Assembly (NCBI RefSeq): GCF_001949145.1
Contig: NW_019091358.1
Location: 3,012,747 to 3,076,746 of the forward strand
From: Acanthaster planci
Taxonomy: Eukaryota > Echinodermata > Asteroidea > Valvatida > Acanthasteridae
Direction: 5' to 3'
Length of the DNA: 64,000 bases
Part shown: one piece after another, positions 1 through 12,100 of the stretch
Layout: every line of letters begins with the position of its first letter
How positions within the stretch are numbered: position 1 is the first letter of the stretch
Notes under the pieces: model-generated
Told to the model about the DNA's origin: nothing
Seen by the model: only the letters and a program-made list of their open reading frames with translations
The model's database searches: none
Program-made: the position numbers and the translations under genes

Positions 1-604
1 ATCAAGATTCTCTTACACATTCCATGAAGCTAGCTCCAGGAAGACACATCTGTGTTAACGTGACTTGTCACAACTGGCATGTGTTGTCAAGGGACTCGCA
101 ACCAGTTCAGTGTGCCACAAACCTTGGGAGATGGCTTCAATTGGCACATCACAAAATTTTGGCTCGCGTTCCGCACCTCAGTTGGAATTATGATGCATCA
201 CAGCACATGGTGAAATCTGATGAATGACAGCTGAGGATGGACAGATACTGCAGCTAGAGACACGCTCCAAATAGTCAGCATTCGCTCTTGCTGTTTACAA
301 CACAGCAGGCGGAAGAACCAAAAGAATTTCATGTGGAAAGAAACCACCCAGAGCACTGTACAGCCCCCCCCAAAAAAAAACAACATTTTCAGCATGTCAG
401 CCTGGGATTATAACAGATAAATTATATCACCATATTAGTGGAGGAGAGCCATAGCAAGAAAGCAGGCCAACGCAGAACAGACTGGAGGACGTTAAACTGA
501 AGATGATGAATTATGCTTCAGTGAGGGAATTAAAGATGAATGCACACAACTATAAACTAATTCAAAATGCAGAAATCTAAGTTTTATATAATTCATGTCT
601 CAAG
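1..604 (+). other. SMG5: SMG5 intron, upstream part
   Basis: No exon is visible here. The SMG5 segment that should precede the 605 exon (the earlier part of the PIN-like domain) is not found in any frame, so this stretch is read as intron. It ends in a usable acceptor AG at 603-604 after a T-rich run. A short C/A-rich tract lies near 364-380. Nothing else is supported. Confidence 0.55.
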
Positions 605-685
605 GCATATCCGTGTCCAGCGACAACATGAGGTTCTTCAGCTCGACAAAGACAAGAAACCAAAGGACAAGGACAAGTCTATTAA
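605..685 (+). CDS. SMG5: SMG5 penultimate coding exon (PIN-like domain)
   Basis: This exon encodes a basic, lysine-rich stretch that begins HIRVQRQHEVLQLDKDKK and ends KDKSIK. It corresponds to the human SMG5 segment around YIRCQKE that lies between the core of the PIN-like domain and its last strands. SMG5 acts with SMG7 on phosphorylated UPF1 in cytoplasmic nonsense-mediated mRNA decay; its PIN fold is generally considered catalytically degenerate, unlike that of SMG6. The acceptor AG is at 603-604 and the donor gtaag at 686. The exon ends with two bases (AA), completed by the single A that opens the next exon to give lysine, so the splice phases agree. The match is from memory of the human protein and the exon alone is weakly diagnostic; the join to the next exon makes the call convincing. 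Confidence 0.72.
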
Positions 686-771
686 GTAAGTTTTGGAAAG
701 AGTGTACCAGATTCCTGCTTTCCTGATAAATTGGGGCGTTGTTTTTGTGTTGCCAATTCAAGAAGCAGTGT

Positions 772-1182
772 TGTAGTCGAGTACTTTCCAAGTACCAACG
801 TTCTCCGCAAAATANNNNNNNNNNNNNNNNNNNNNNNNNNNNNNNNNNNNNNNNNNNNNNNNNNNNNNNNNNNNNNNNNNNNNNNNNNNNNNNNNNNNNN
901 NNNNNNNNNNNNNNNNNNNNNNNNNNNNNNNNNNNNNNNNNNNNNNNNNNNNNNNNNNNNNNNNNNNNNNNNNNNNNNNNNNNNNNNNNNNNNNNNNNNN
1001 NNNNNNNNNNNNNNNNNNNNNNNNNNNNNNNNNNNNNNNNNNNNNNNNNNNNNNNNNNNNNNNNNNNNNNNNNNNNNNNNNNNNNNNNNNNNNNNNNNNN
1101 NNNNNNNNNNNNNNNNNNNNNNNNNNNNNNNNNNNNNNNNNNNNNNNNNNNNNNNNNNNNNNNCAAAAAGTACTCGACTACA
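772..1182. mobile_element. Putative inverted-repeat element spanning the gap
   Basis: The word TGTAGTCGAGTACTTT at 772-787 recurs as its exact reverse complement at 1167-1182. Outside it, CAGTG-like bases also pair across the gap. The arms therefore face each other like terminal inverted repeats of a MITE of roughly 410 bp, and the gap would hold the body of the element. The family is not identified. Related words (GTACTC-ACTACAAC) recur in the tandem array near 31.7 kb. Confidence 0.5.
815..1163. other. Assembly gap (run of N)
   Basis: There are 349 undetermined bases in the SMG5 intron. Any frame translated across it is meaningless. The gap lies between inverted-repeat arms, so a repeat or hairpin may explain the failure to assemble. 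Confidence 0.99.
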
Positions 1183-1403
1183 TCACTGTCAAGAAGGCAC
1201 AATTCATTGTAGGAGTTTGCTGTTCAAATTTTGATCTCAAAATATTACTCTTTAAACATATTCTAGTCTTGCATGTATAGAGCAAAATTTCAACCCGGGC
1301 CCCTGACAGCAATTTATTTGATGTAGTAGAGGTGGTTAATCCATTCATCCGATTAAAAAAGTCAGGAATGGTCATTGCTCATTGTGCTTGTCTGTCATTC
1401 CAG

Positions 1404-1629
1404 AACTCTGTATCACATCATTGAGTGTGCCCTCTACTTCAGCCAGCGATCTGCTCTGCAAGGCAACGACAGCCATGACATGGTAACCGTCCTGACAGAC
1501 TACCGGCCGGGCCAGCTGGCCGCATCCCCGCTAGCAATGGCAGCCGTGGAGATGGCCCAGGGCCGGGGCCTGCGCGTGGAGAATGCATCAGAGTTTTACC
1601 ATTCGTGGAAGAACTCGGTGCAGAGTTGA
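1404..1629 (+). CDS. SMG5: SMG5 last coding exon, C-terminus of PIN-like domain
   Basis: The exon reads TLYHIIECALYFSQR, then a short linker, a DMVTVLTDYRPGQL strand-loop, and ends VENASEFYHSWKNSVQS before TGA at 1627-1629. It lines up end to end with the human SMG5 C-terminus, which has TLYKIL, then MVTIITG, and finishes with a DFYKQWKE motif. The FY-x-x-W-K ending at the same distance from the stop is the strongest signature. In a PIN fold this region carries the last beta strand (VTVLTD) and closing helix. The start is set by the acceptor cattccag at 1396-1403 and by phase agreement with the 605 exon. Base composition is clearly more GC-rich than the flanking DNA, as expected for coding sequence. 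The upstream part of the gene lies outside the window. Confidence 0.85.
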
Positions 1630-1684
1630 AATCAGGAGGGAGACTGAATTGGAGACTAGCAGGACACAGCTTGCAGCCATGAAG
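1630..1684 (+). other. SMG5: SMG5 3' UTR start ending in a possible splice donor
   Basis: This 55-base segment follows the SMG5 stop and ends in AAG followed by gtacgc, a fair donor match. Just before the donor an ATG (1679-1681) sits in a good initiation context, GCAGCCATGAAG, in a different frame from SMG5. The segment is purine-rich like the exon before it. If the donor is used, SMG5 would have an intron in its 3' UTR. If not, the 3' UTR simply continues; the first AATAAA downstream that I noted is at 2895-2900. Confidence 0.35.
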
Positions 1685-2734
1685 GTACGCATTTTCACCT
1701 TGATTTTTTTTCCAGTAGTTGTTATTTATTTTATCCCATTACCTGTCAGCGCATATAAAATACCTCACATTTCATGCTGAGATGATACTTTGCTGAGAGT
1801 CATACCATGACCATACTTAATGGATTGGATCTTGACCACAAGGTGTAGTGGAACTGGATCAAATATGTGAGGGAAAACACCCTTCTCACCAGAGATATTT
1901 ATCATTTTTAAACTGCCCACATTTTTCTAATACCTCATTCGCCGCTGAAGATTTTTCAAGCTTTACGTATTGGTTGTTTTCCCAAAGCTTTCCCAATCTA
2001 CCCCTCCATCTTCAGCATCCGGCATAAGTGATTTTTTTTCTAGGAATTTGACCCCCAAAATAGTGTGCCACACATCCTGTGAGTGCGAAGTCATCGATCT
2101 GAATCAGCATGTCATTCAGTATCATTTTAAAGCAAACCTTCATGTCAAAACTTCCAAATGTCCCCAAAGATGCATAGCCAGCTTGTCTGCGGGGAGTCTA
2201 CTTAACTCAACTGACTCAGCAGAAGCTGCTTAAAGTGACCAGATACAGTACATTTATAAAGGTGGCAATTTTGAAGTGACATCTGCATCGTGTGTACATG
2301 TAAATTCATTCTCGTCAAAAAAGTACTAGAAGCATGAATTTCACTGTATTCTCAGACAGTAGACATTCCAATCAATGGAAATGCAGAGAGGCTACCATTA
2401 TTTAAAGTAGAAATTGCAACTCGTCATCCTCAGTGCAAAGCAAACAGCAAAATACTGAATACCACCTGATTTTAACTCTACCGAATGCAAACCCAATCGT
2501 GCAAAAATGAGCCCTCAAACACTTCGTACAAAATGCAAATCAAGTGCATGTACCTTTTTTTGTGTTATGAGAACACCATTTTAACAACAGTGATGTAAAC
2601 TTGCGCTGAGATTACACATGAATCAGTCATCCAGCTTCGTGTCATTAGTAAGAATACGAAGTATTTTAAATTTGGCAAATCCCAGTATTGCAAAGAGTTA
2701 ATCCACATTGCTGTGTCACTCATAATGATGTTTT
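1685..2734. other. Intergenic or long SMG5 3' UTR, no gene seen
   Basis: AT-rich sequence without recognisable protein frames. If the 1684 donor is not used, this would be SMG5 3' UTR, with a candidate poly(A) signal only at 2895-2900. Confidence 0.4.
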
Positions 2735-2853
2735 TGGCTGCATCTGATTCTCTTGTCTAGAGTTAGGTCTAGGTCTTCACTCCATTGGAAATGCGTGGAA
2801 ACGCGTAGACAATAGACCTAGCCGTAGCTCCGGAAGCCCGTTTCGGACACGAC
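2735..2853 (-). repeat. Dispersed repeat, copy 1 (minus orientation)
   Basis: Read on the minus strand this begins GGTCGTGTCCGAAACGGGCT and matches 36193-36312 along about 118 bases at roughly 85% identity by eye. The shared words include GAGCTACGGCTAG, GTCTACGCGT/GTCTGCGCAT, GAAGACCTAG and CTCTAGACAA. The two copies lie about 33 kb apart in opposite orientations, which indicates an interspersed element. No coding capacity is seen. It is probably a short DNA element; the family is not identified. Confidence 0.8.
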
Positions 2854-5800
2854 CTTTGTAACAAAAAGTGTACTCATGATTGTGGCTGTACACAAATAAA
2901 AAAGGAAGCTTTGAACTCAGTAATATTAGTAGACTGATGGTAATTACTAAGCAAATGCATTGAAATAATTCCATGAAAAATTCCATCAACTCATGGCTAA
3001 TTAGATACTAACCTGTTGTCAGTTCTGACGGATGCATTATTTCCTCAGTGGCATGTGCAATTACACTTGACCCTGTGACACACATGAAGTGCTAAAAGAG
3101 GCAGCGCAAAAGCTACAGGTATGCATGCAACTTCAAACTGATTTATTCCCAACTGTTCTCACATGCCAAGCAAAGCCAGTATCCCCAGGTTGGTGGACCC
3201 CAGGCACCCTGATGCAGACCCCTCTCCCTTGAGGTTTACCCTCCAATGCCTTCAATTGATCTCGATTTATCTCTAGCCAGACAAAGGGTGAAGCAAGGCC
3301 ACTAGAAACAAGACTTTATAATCTTGTGGCTGTACAGCAGTGACCTGTTCCAGCCAAGCCCTGTGATTGGTCTCGCCATGGTCTCACTAACGCCAGGCTG
3401 TGTGTCAGTGTTCGCCCAATCAGATTCTGTGCATGTGAGGCAGGTACATTGTATTCCCCCTGCATTGTTGCTGCAGTAGCCTCTACATCTATCAACAGGA
3501 ATTCACCGGAGAAACAGGAGGGGAGGGAAACAGTTTGTTTCTCCAAGTCAAAACAAACATGAAGTGACTTTGCTTTTCTTTCTTTCTTTTTTTTTTTAGA
3601 TGTTTATTAGATTCTCTATCTGCAGGGTCACACAAACAAGGTGCAAGGTTTTTGTGATTTTGTTTTTCATTTAAGGGAATTTGGGGGAATTTCGTTTGGA
3701 GCCATTTTGTTCCTGTATTCAAAAACTCTGTCTGTTTCTGGTAGTATAATGGTAGTGTGTGTACTTACAACTTCATTCTGTGAAGAGTATATCATGGAGG
3801 ATTAGGTTTTTACATGTGGAGATAAGTTATTGGTCTTATGCCTGTCCTCATGTTATCATTAGTCTTCATTCAGTTGATTGCCCATCCGTCCGGGTTCCAG
3901 TCTGTTGCAAATGAAAGCAGTAGTTGGGGGATGTTTGAATCAGTGCAAAACATTCCACATTGGCAAGTGATGTGGAAATTCCATTTCATGAATTGATCGC
4001 CATCTGCACTCTGGGTGCACTTGTATGCTTTGTGGTTGCACATATAGTTCTTGTGTTTGTTTCTGGGTGAATGGCACCATCCAGCCAGACAAAGAATGGC
4101 TTCTCGGGATGGGAGTTTGTACCCACATGTTGGAGCAATGTTGGAGCTTTTTCGCTCCATCACCAGCTGAGATTATGTATCTTTGACCTGCGGCCTCCAT
4201 GTATCCAGCTACAGACTTCCAAACAAAAGCCCTCCATGTGGTTTGCGGTTGCCTGCGGTTTATCCATGGTTTATCCAAATGGGCCAAGGAAGCAACATTT
4301 GATCAATGCCACAATCAACTTTACAGAGCTCAGTCACTACTTGCCCATCAAGATTTTGTGACTTAATGGACAGCATACTTGGCTATTTTTTGTTGTCTCT
4401 GTAGGCAGTGATGCTAGATAAACTTGCCTTGATTTATGACCAATGTCAGGGAGTTAGCATACTTGATAAAAAACAAAACCAGATGATCTGTTCAAACCAC
4501 AGAGTAGTTTAATCAAGGTGGACACCACAAACAGGATGGACACATTGTCTTATAAAGTTGCACAAGTAACCAATCTGGTATGATAGGCACACCTTGTGGA
4601 AATATTTACATATTATCAAGTGGCAAAGTATGGAGACAAACTGTTGCTTGTGTACAGTATTTGTGCTTTACCTCACGCTTTGGTTCTGGTCCAGCCACCA
4701 GCCAAACAAAAGCCAGCATGCCTTTGTCCAAACATATTTCAGCAACCGCTGCACACTCACAGTGTTAGAATGTAACAGTTTTTTTTTCTCCTCTCCCCGC
4801 TAATGGAGTAATCTCAGCTTTAAGTAGGCTGTCCAGGCCTCACATGTTTTCTACATCTAGGTTGATCAGCACCAAATAATTTCTTGTGATTTGTGGCACA
4901 TGGTGCTCACTGAGGGGCAAAAGACTGATGTCCCTGGGATGCCAGCCTCCCTAGTGACCTCTCCCCCAGCCTGTCCACGATCTGAAAGGAAAAAAAAAAA
5001 AGGGTACATGTACACTGAAAACAGCTTGTGTTGCGGCATAGAGCCCACAAGGGGGAAGCATCACATTACAAGGTTAACATTTTATGGGAGCCATTTTTTT
5101 TTTCTCGTGGACCAGGAATTTATCCAGCAGGCCTTGTCAATAATTCCATTGAAGTGTTTCCAGAAGCGGCTGCTACAGCCGGATTAGATTTATAGCAATT
5201 TGGTAAATTGGGAGTTATTTATTGATTTACCAGAATGAAGTGAGGTGTACTTTTTTTTTTCTTCTGGTGGGATTTCTTGAATGCTTGAAGGCCAAGACCT
5301 AATTATCTAGAAAAGAGTTTATTCCCCAGTTTAGCGTGATGTTCAAGTTGTACTGGTCTCTCTCTTTATGTGGGGTGTCTGTCCTGTGGTTCATTTCAAA
5401 AGATGTCACATTTTAACAGAAATTTGAGAAAAGGGAGTCTTCTACTTGGAAGTTCTTGCTTCAAACTGTACGTGTGCATGGGTAGGCATTCAGTTTCCTT
5501 GTTAGGAAATTTGGGACCTCTTTTAATCAAACTATGTCCCATTGCATTGTCAGTCCCCACAATATAGGTGAAAGGACGGGTGTATGACCCCACTACTACA
5601 GTACGCTGTGTGTGTGTTGGTGCCAAAAGTACAGTAACGCAAACACATAATTCATATACTTTTTTTTAATCATTAAAATTCTCAACCACAATTTCAGTCT
5701 TATCTCAAATACTCACTCAATACAGGCACGGTTAACCAAATGCAAATAGGCCAAAACCGCGGTGCTGTTGTAATCACATGCAATGGAGGAGTCTCCTTTC

Positions 5801-6850
5801 AGTTTTCTTTTCAGCGGGATATGTTTGTTATTGTCCCGTTTTACTTTTGTAAACAAGGCCTTGGTCCATATGAGCTTATTAAAAAAAAAAAGAACGGGGA
5901 AAAAAAACAATCCAGCAGGAGGATCAGTTATGTTCTGCGCTGCGATCCCATTTCTATTGTGGTCTAAATGAATGGCGTGTCCCTGTTTCGGTGCTGATTG
6001 GCCTGTGTACATAGTTTCACTTTCCCATCCCAACAATGGAGCCCAAGCTTTTGTTACATTCTACGGTTTCATGTTTTGGTTTGGCACACATGTGGAGACC
6101 ATCCTAAATGGTGAAACCCGATGGGTGATACATTGGCTGCCTTTCTCTTTTTTTTTTCTCTTTTTTTTTTTTTTCTTCTTTTTTTTTAACAATGGTTGTC
6201 ATTCATCAAAACACAATTGGCTTGGAGTTTCCCAAGCCTGATTTTTTTGTGTTGTCTAGTTTTGCTTTGCCTCAAAGCTCTCTTATGCTGGGATGGTACC
6301 GGTTTTGGAGGGAGGCTCAAGTCTGAAATATGCCATTCTAGGCAAGAAGTGTCAAGAGAGAAAAAAAACAAAACCAAAAAAAAAACCCAAAATACCTCTT
6401 CCCTCTTTATATTGATCTAACCCTGTTAATTTTCAGCCATACACTCAAAAGAATGTAGAATAAAATAAAAAGTTTCTGTACTGTTTAAGAACTGGTGACT
6501 AAGACACGCCAGAGTAATCCATAACCTGTTAACGATGCAGTCATGGGTTCAAAAGTTGCAGGTTTTTCTTTGCATATTTTCTTTCTCGTTAAGAGCATGC
6601 CCACTTAAAAAATTAAATAATAAAACAATAATAAAATACCATTACATGTATAGGTAGGCCAACATGTATTGGGTTTTCACAGTTGAAACACCATTAACTG
6701 ACCACAGTCACATCTCGCAGATGCAATAGCTGTGTTAGATGTTCTAGTTTTTTTTTCCCTTCTCTTTTGGTTAGACAAGATCTCTCTTTACCACTCACAG
6801 AGTACACCATTGATGTACCATTGTTCTTAGCCATGGGTTCACATACATGT
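2854..6850. other. Intergenic, no gene supported
   Basis: Several frames of 60-115 codons occur, none recognisable and many overlapping on both strands. A possible noncoding exon, 3059-3118, has a good acceptor (ttcctcag) and donor (gtatgc), but all three frames are closed. Inverted CCAAT words occur near 3363-3425. Pyrimidine and T tracts (3575-3598, 6147-6187) and A tracts (5881-5907, 6361-6386) are present. Confidence 0.5.
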
Positions 6851-6999
6851 ACCTGCCAACCTGTCGTACTCCTTTCTGAGGTCAGGCATCACCACATAAT
6901 AGATTAGAATTTAAATGAACTGAGCACCCATTTGGACACCTTTTAATCTATTGTGTGGTATTGCCAGACCTCAGGAAGGAGTATGACAGGTTGGCAGGT
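6851..6999. mobile_element. Foldback MITE with about 50-bp arms
   Basis: The left arm opens ACCTGCCAACCTGTCGTACT and the right arm closes with its near-perfect reverse complement (AGTATGACAGGTTGGCAGGT). Pairing continues inward through CTCCTTTCTGAGGTC and TAATAGATTA-like words for about 60 bases, leaving a short centre near GAGCACCCA. The whole unit is 149 bp, so it is essentially one long hairpin. No convincing target duplication is seen. It lacks any coding frame and is non-autonomous. Confidence 0.85.
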
Positions 7000-9900
7000 C
7001 TGGCTCCAAACCTCACTTCACAGTACATTACATCTCTACATGTGCACACCATTGGCTTAAGAGAACAGTGGTTTCTTGTGATTAGCCTTTTAGCATTTTT
7101 GTTTTAAAAACAGCATGGGAGGACGAAACAAGTTCAGGTAAACAAGAGTGCGTGCTAAAGAGTTTAAATGCAAACACGAGAAGGATCTCTTTTCTAATGT
7201 GGCCCAACCGAGTTACACTGCACAGGGGACCAACAAAAGAGACTATAACAGGAAATGAGAACAGTGAGGTGACCCCAGAGTCAATTAAATGTTGTGTTTA
7301 TGAAGTGAAACATTCTAGGGGAGACAGCCAAGTTATTTACATTAAAAGACTGCAAACATCTCAGACTCCAGCTGTCAACAGTGATTGTCCATTATGAAAG
7401 CATTACATACCACAGTCATGTGACCTTGCCATTTTCTCATTTATGTTCCACCCCACATGCTTGTGTTTGGGTTACCTTGGCAATTTCAAGTTTTTTTTTC
7501 CCCTTTTTTCCCCCTCCTTGAGGGAGATGTTTTGTTGGAACCCATCAGGTGGCAACACATGGTGTGGGCTGCTGAAATACCGCTTGTCTGGGCATGGCAA
7601 CACTCCAATAAATCATTTATTTAAGGGAGGGCATTTTTTTGGCTTTTAATAAGTACACAGCCAGTGCAGTTGGAAATTGGGTTTGTTTTGTCTGGGATTC
7701 TTTTTTCCAGCCCCGAGAGGAACATTTAGGTTTATGGAATAAAAAGGCATTAGAACACCACAGGAAGACTTGAAATATAGAGAGAGCAGTAAACTTTACT
7801 GTGAATTTTTCATTTGTTTGTTCTCCAAAACTCTACAAAATTAGCAACATTTAATGGAATCACGTAAACATTGAGTTCAAGCACTTTTAAAATTCAAAGT
7901 AGATCAAGTTTCCTCTGAGAAGATTTACCGAAACCAAATTTGTGACCAGATCCCATAAAATGAGTTTGAGGCTATTTTTTGTAATACAGGTAATTTTGTT
8001 TCAAGAAAAAAAACTTTTGGAATTTATTTCAGTTTGCAGTTATGAGTAAGAAGTGCAAGTTGGCCTGTTTATTTTGATGTATTGCTCATTTTGGCATACT
8101 GTTGACAATACACATTACATGTTTTAAAAGGTCAAATGATGTTAAAGGCTCTTATTGATTTACATTAAGCAAGATTGTAAAGATGTGTAACTCAGAGCGG
8201 GCTCATCTTGGGACTGATTTTGTTTTGTTTGGGTCACATTGAATGGAAATTACATACAATTTTAAGTACAAGCATTTTTCAAAATCGATGTATGTTGATT
8301 TTCTTCCCTAGAAAGTTCTATGAAATCACATGCTACTCACACCGTAAGTGTGAACACTTACGGTGTACATTTTTTTAAAGTGGTGATAATAGACAACTTC
8401 TGTGTTGCAACTGAAATATTTCAGGCTCAGTGTGTGGGATTTGTTTGTCAAAGTGAAAGGAAAACTGCATGGCAAGGGAAAATATCAATAAACACAGGTG
8501 CCAGGATGTACTTTAGTATTTTCCTACTATGTTGGTCATGGTCCCGATTGCCAAAACACTAACATTAAGCAACAAAAAAACGGGGGCTAGGGAGTGGGAA
8601 AGAAATAACAACAGCACCTTAAACTAGGTTTTTTTCTGGCCTGTCCTTGACTTGTAATAATAAACCAAACAGTCCCATGTTGACAGCTATGCCAGGGTCT
8701 CTGAGCAATTTACTGCCTGAGTAAATCCCCCAGACCCAGTCTGAGAGAAAATTGGTCCTTCAGGCTGGTGTGTTTTTTTTCTCTCTTTTTTTTTTTTTAA
8801 AGAAGATAGGACATGACCCCAGCCTTTGCTCTGCCTGTGAAACTTATAACATAAACAAGGTCCCCAGACTCCTCAGCATGTGATATGGCTTTGGCATGTG
8901 GTGTGGAGGGGGTGTGGTATTTCACATATCCCTTATGCTCCTAACTACTCCACACAACCTCATTATGAAAGGATGCATTTCTGTGTGAGGTGGACCACCT
9001 ACCCACCAGATGGTGATGTGCTGAGTGCATCTGGAGCTGGAGCCCTGCCTTCTCATTTACATATTGGCACTGAGCCAGGGCAGGTTGCCCAAGCGGTAGC
9101 TGAGCAGGAGTGAGTGCCAAGCTCCACCTACTCATTTGAATAGTCACTGCTTCTGTCTGGGCAACACCATCCCATCCTCTATAGCGTATCCTCTGCCCAT
9201 GCTCTGCGCGAGTTAACTTTACAAATCTTGTGATTTATCATTTTACCAGGAATTAAAAATTTAATTTTACCATGATTTCATAGAAAGCAATTCAAGTCTT
9301 TTGTTGCTGCCAAAGGATTTCCTTTGTATTTGTGGATCTAGTTTACACCATAGAGCTATAAAACACATGGCTGGGGCCATGTGCACACCAACTCACATGT
9401 GGCATATTGTCCCATGGAGCACGGAGGAAGGACACAGTTGTCCTTTCTCTGCTGGTGACTCAATTCTCAAAACTGAAGCCCACACTCTAGCATTGTGTCA
9501 GCAGAGTAATTTGATCACCACATGCCTACAGCTGATCAGAATGGTTTAAGGTGACCTTTGACCACAGTTGCCAGTGTTTGTAGACAAAGATAGCAGCATG
9601 ATGTAATGTTAAAATCCCAGAGATACCATGAATTATAACCCTGCCTCAGTCTGTTTACTGGGGCAGATGTTTGTACTTGATTAATTGACTGAGTGATGTA
9701 ACACTTGCCTGGTCTTGTACAAAAAGCTCAGTAGCATTCAATTAGACAGAGCTCTATAAAGTGTGCAGCTGGGGTAATAGGTTGGGCACACTGTGAAACC
9801 AGACCAGACATATCAAACCCAACCTTAAATCTGTTGATTAAACAGCCAGTGCTGGAATATTTGTTTTATTCAGATATTGAGCTGGTTTAGTAGAGTGGTA

Positions 9901-12100
9901 GCCAAAGTAAAACACATGCATGTATATTATAGTTTCTTAATACTTAATACCGTACATGTACTGTACATGTAACTGATTTTTATGAAAAATAGTTGATGGG
10001 TATATTTCCAAAACATGATTTTTATGTGCAATAAAAATGTGGAATGTTCCCACAATTCTGAAGTACTGAGGAATGAAAAAAAGTACACTGGATGTCCTTT
10101 AACGTAATTTTTTGTATGGTATTAATTAATTTTGGTGTGCTCTCTTGATCTTTTGTTAAACCCATCTAAACTGACAGAAGCATACAGGAGAGGGTAGGAT
10201 TCTAAAAGATGCCGAGTTTGCACCTGTCATATTTTTAAAAAATTCTGGAATTATTTTTTTGTAGTCAAATATTAGTGATATCTTTTCTTGTTTTCACTTT
10301 AGTCCATGCTAATATTTCAGCAGAACATTCGTTTTGATCTTTAAAATTGGCACCTTTTTTTTTTCTCATTTGTTTCATATCTTTGCTTTCGTTTTCTCAT
10401 GTTACTTTTCTTTTCAACCTTCCAAAAAAATGCTAAGCCTGGTAGTGACAACAGATGCTGGAAAACCACAAACAATGGAGACGGGGTCTGAGTGTTTGTG
10501 GTTTTGTTTTTTTTTAAACCACCACATATTTTCCTGCAGGATGCAGTGACTTGGTTCTGTTTTGGTTAGCTGGAGTTCTCTAAAGGTCATCCTAGGGTTT
10601 TTATCCAGTCTAATTCACCCCACTGTAAGGTTTCCATGACTTGAGGGAAACAGCCACAGATCTGTCCAATATTTTCAAACCGCAAACCTCAATTGGTACT
10701 TTTTTTTCTTGGGCATTGTGGGAAATGCTGGCTGTTTTCATGAAAGGGCAATTGACTTGGAGTTTTTCTCATTCTAATTGCCTGATTTGGCCAGCTAAAT
10801 CAAAGTTTTTGTTACTCACGTACTTCAAGGTTTCTGTCTTCTGTTGTGCATCCTCTCAATTCAGAACTCATATTCCTAGGCAACACTTTCACTGTCCAAT
10901 CTAAATTACTTGGGCTCAGCCTTGCTTGGAGTCAAATAATTACAGACTATTTCATTTACCCTGCAGAGAAAAGAAATTGACGCTGTTCTTGCTCTGCCCT
11001 CCTGGGGAATTAACCCATCGGACTCGTTATCTTCAGTCATAATTTTAGCCCCCCTCCCCTTCTGACAGTATTATGCCTTCCCTGTTTGCCAACTTTATCT
11101 TTGTTTTATCACAGTCATGTGTTAACTCCACCTCCCCCCCCAGAAAAAAATCTCTGTGTCAACATTGCATGACTTACCTGAGACCACGGATTTCTATGCC
11201 TGAAAAACTGAATCATTTCCTTCATAGAAGTCGTTTCTTTTCCACAGTTAACTCGAATATGATCAAATAAGGTGAAGCTAGTGTGTTTCAAGGCAATAAA
11301 TTTTCTACCTCAGCCATTTCCATACTCTGTATAACCATATTCTGTATAATCATCCCAAGGTTTATTCCCGTATTGTCCCTTTTGTGGTAATATCTACATG
11401 TAGGTACATGTGAGAGCAGTCTCCATATTTTTTTTCCCTAATAGTGCCAAACCTGTGTTCAGCAGACAAGAAAAGTGTTTCCTGAATTCGCATGCTGCCT
11501 TTTCCTGTATTGTTACAGATAATCAAAATTGGCAAGGATGTTCGTGGTAATTTCCACACCATAGACCTAGATATGTGTGTGTGTGTGGTTTCTTTTTTAA
11601 CCTTTAACTTGGTTTTGATGCTGTTGTTTGGGGTTTCTCGGTTGTCATTTCCCGCCACATTCTGGCGCATTCAAGGTTTTCCCATCATGTTGAACCATAG
11701 TGTAAACTTTGTAGGCAGTAATTTGAAAGTGCAGTTCCGGTGTAGGGTTGCTTCATTGTTGCTCTTGGCTCATGTTCTGATCCAGTCCAGCCAACATGTG
11801 GTAAAGACATCGATAGCAGTTGAAGAATTGTGATTCTAGCAGGAAGGTGTTGACTTGGACCTATTTATTTGGCCTGACCGGGGCCAAGTGAGGGTGCAAT
11901 TTTCCTAGCAATGGGGGCTCCTTTGGTGGGATCTGTGCTTTGCTGGTTCACGAACGAACGGCTATGAGATGCATGTGTTGTAGTCCTATCGCTACCAACA
12001 AAATGAATGCTCCCCACCAACAAGGCTCTTTTGAACCAATGAGAGGGTGCTTCTACTAAGGTGGACACAGACGCACCCAATCTCATTTGCATCCTCACAG
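7000..12100. other. Intergenic, no gene supported
   Basis: AT-rich DNA with short T and A tracts (for example 7492-7515 and 8768-8800) and no recognisable protein. It includes the perfect palindrome at 8339-8366, listed separately, and palindromic ACATGTACTGTACATGT words at 9954-9971. Confidence 0.5.
8339..8366. repeat. Perfect 13-bp inverted repeat, 2-base loop
   Basis: The arms are ACACCGTAAGTGT and ACACTTACGGTGT, separated by GA. Every base of the 13 pairs. There is no coding frame or T tract to suggest a terminator. It could be a symmetric protein-binding site or a cruciform-prone palindrome. Confidence 0.9.

Larger units (their letters stand above)
686..1403 (+). other. SMG5: SMG5 last coding intron, containing an assembly gap
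   Basis: The intron runs from donor gtaag (686) to acceptor ttccag (1398-1403). About half is unsequenced N. The sequenced flanks of the gap form an inverted repeat, described separately. No other feature is visible. Confidence 0.7.

Noticed and set aside
600-1234. Frames of 157-200 codons across the N run
   Set aside because: Most residues are undetermined; the frames exist only because N contains no stop.
1679-1780. Short frame from the ATG at 1679 read through the donor, resembling a signal peptide
   Set aside because: The hydrophobic run comes from T-rich intronic sequence, and the following residues match no secreted protein family.
3059-3118. 60-base segment with good acceptor and donor
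   Set aside because: All three frames contain stops; it could only be an untranslated exon and has no transcript evidence.
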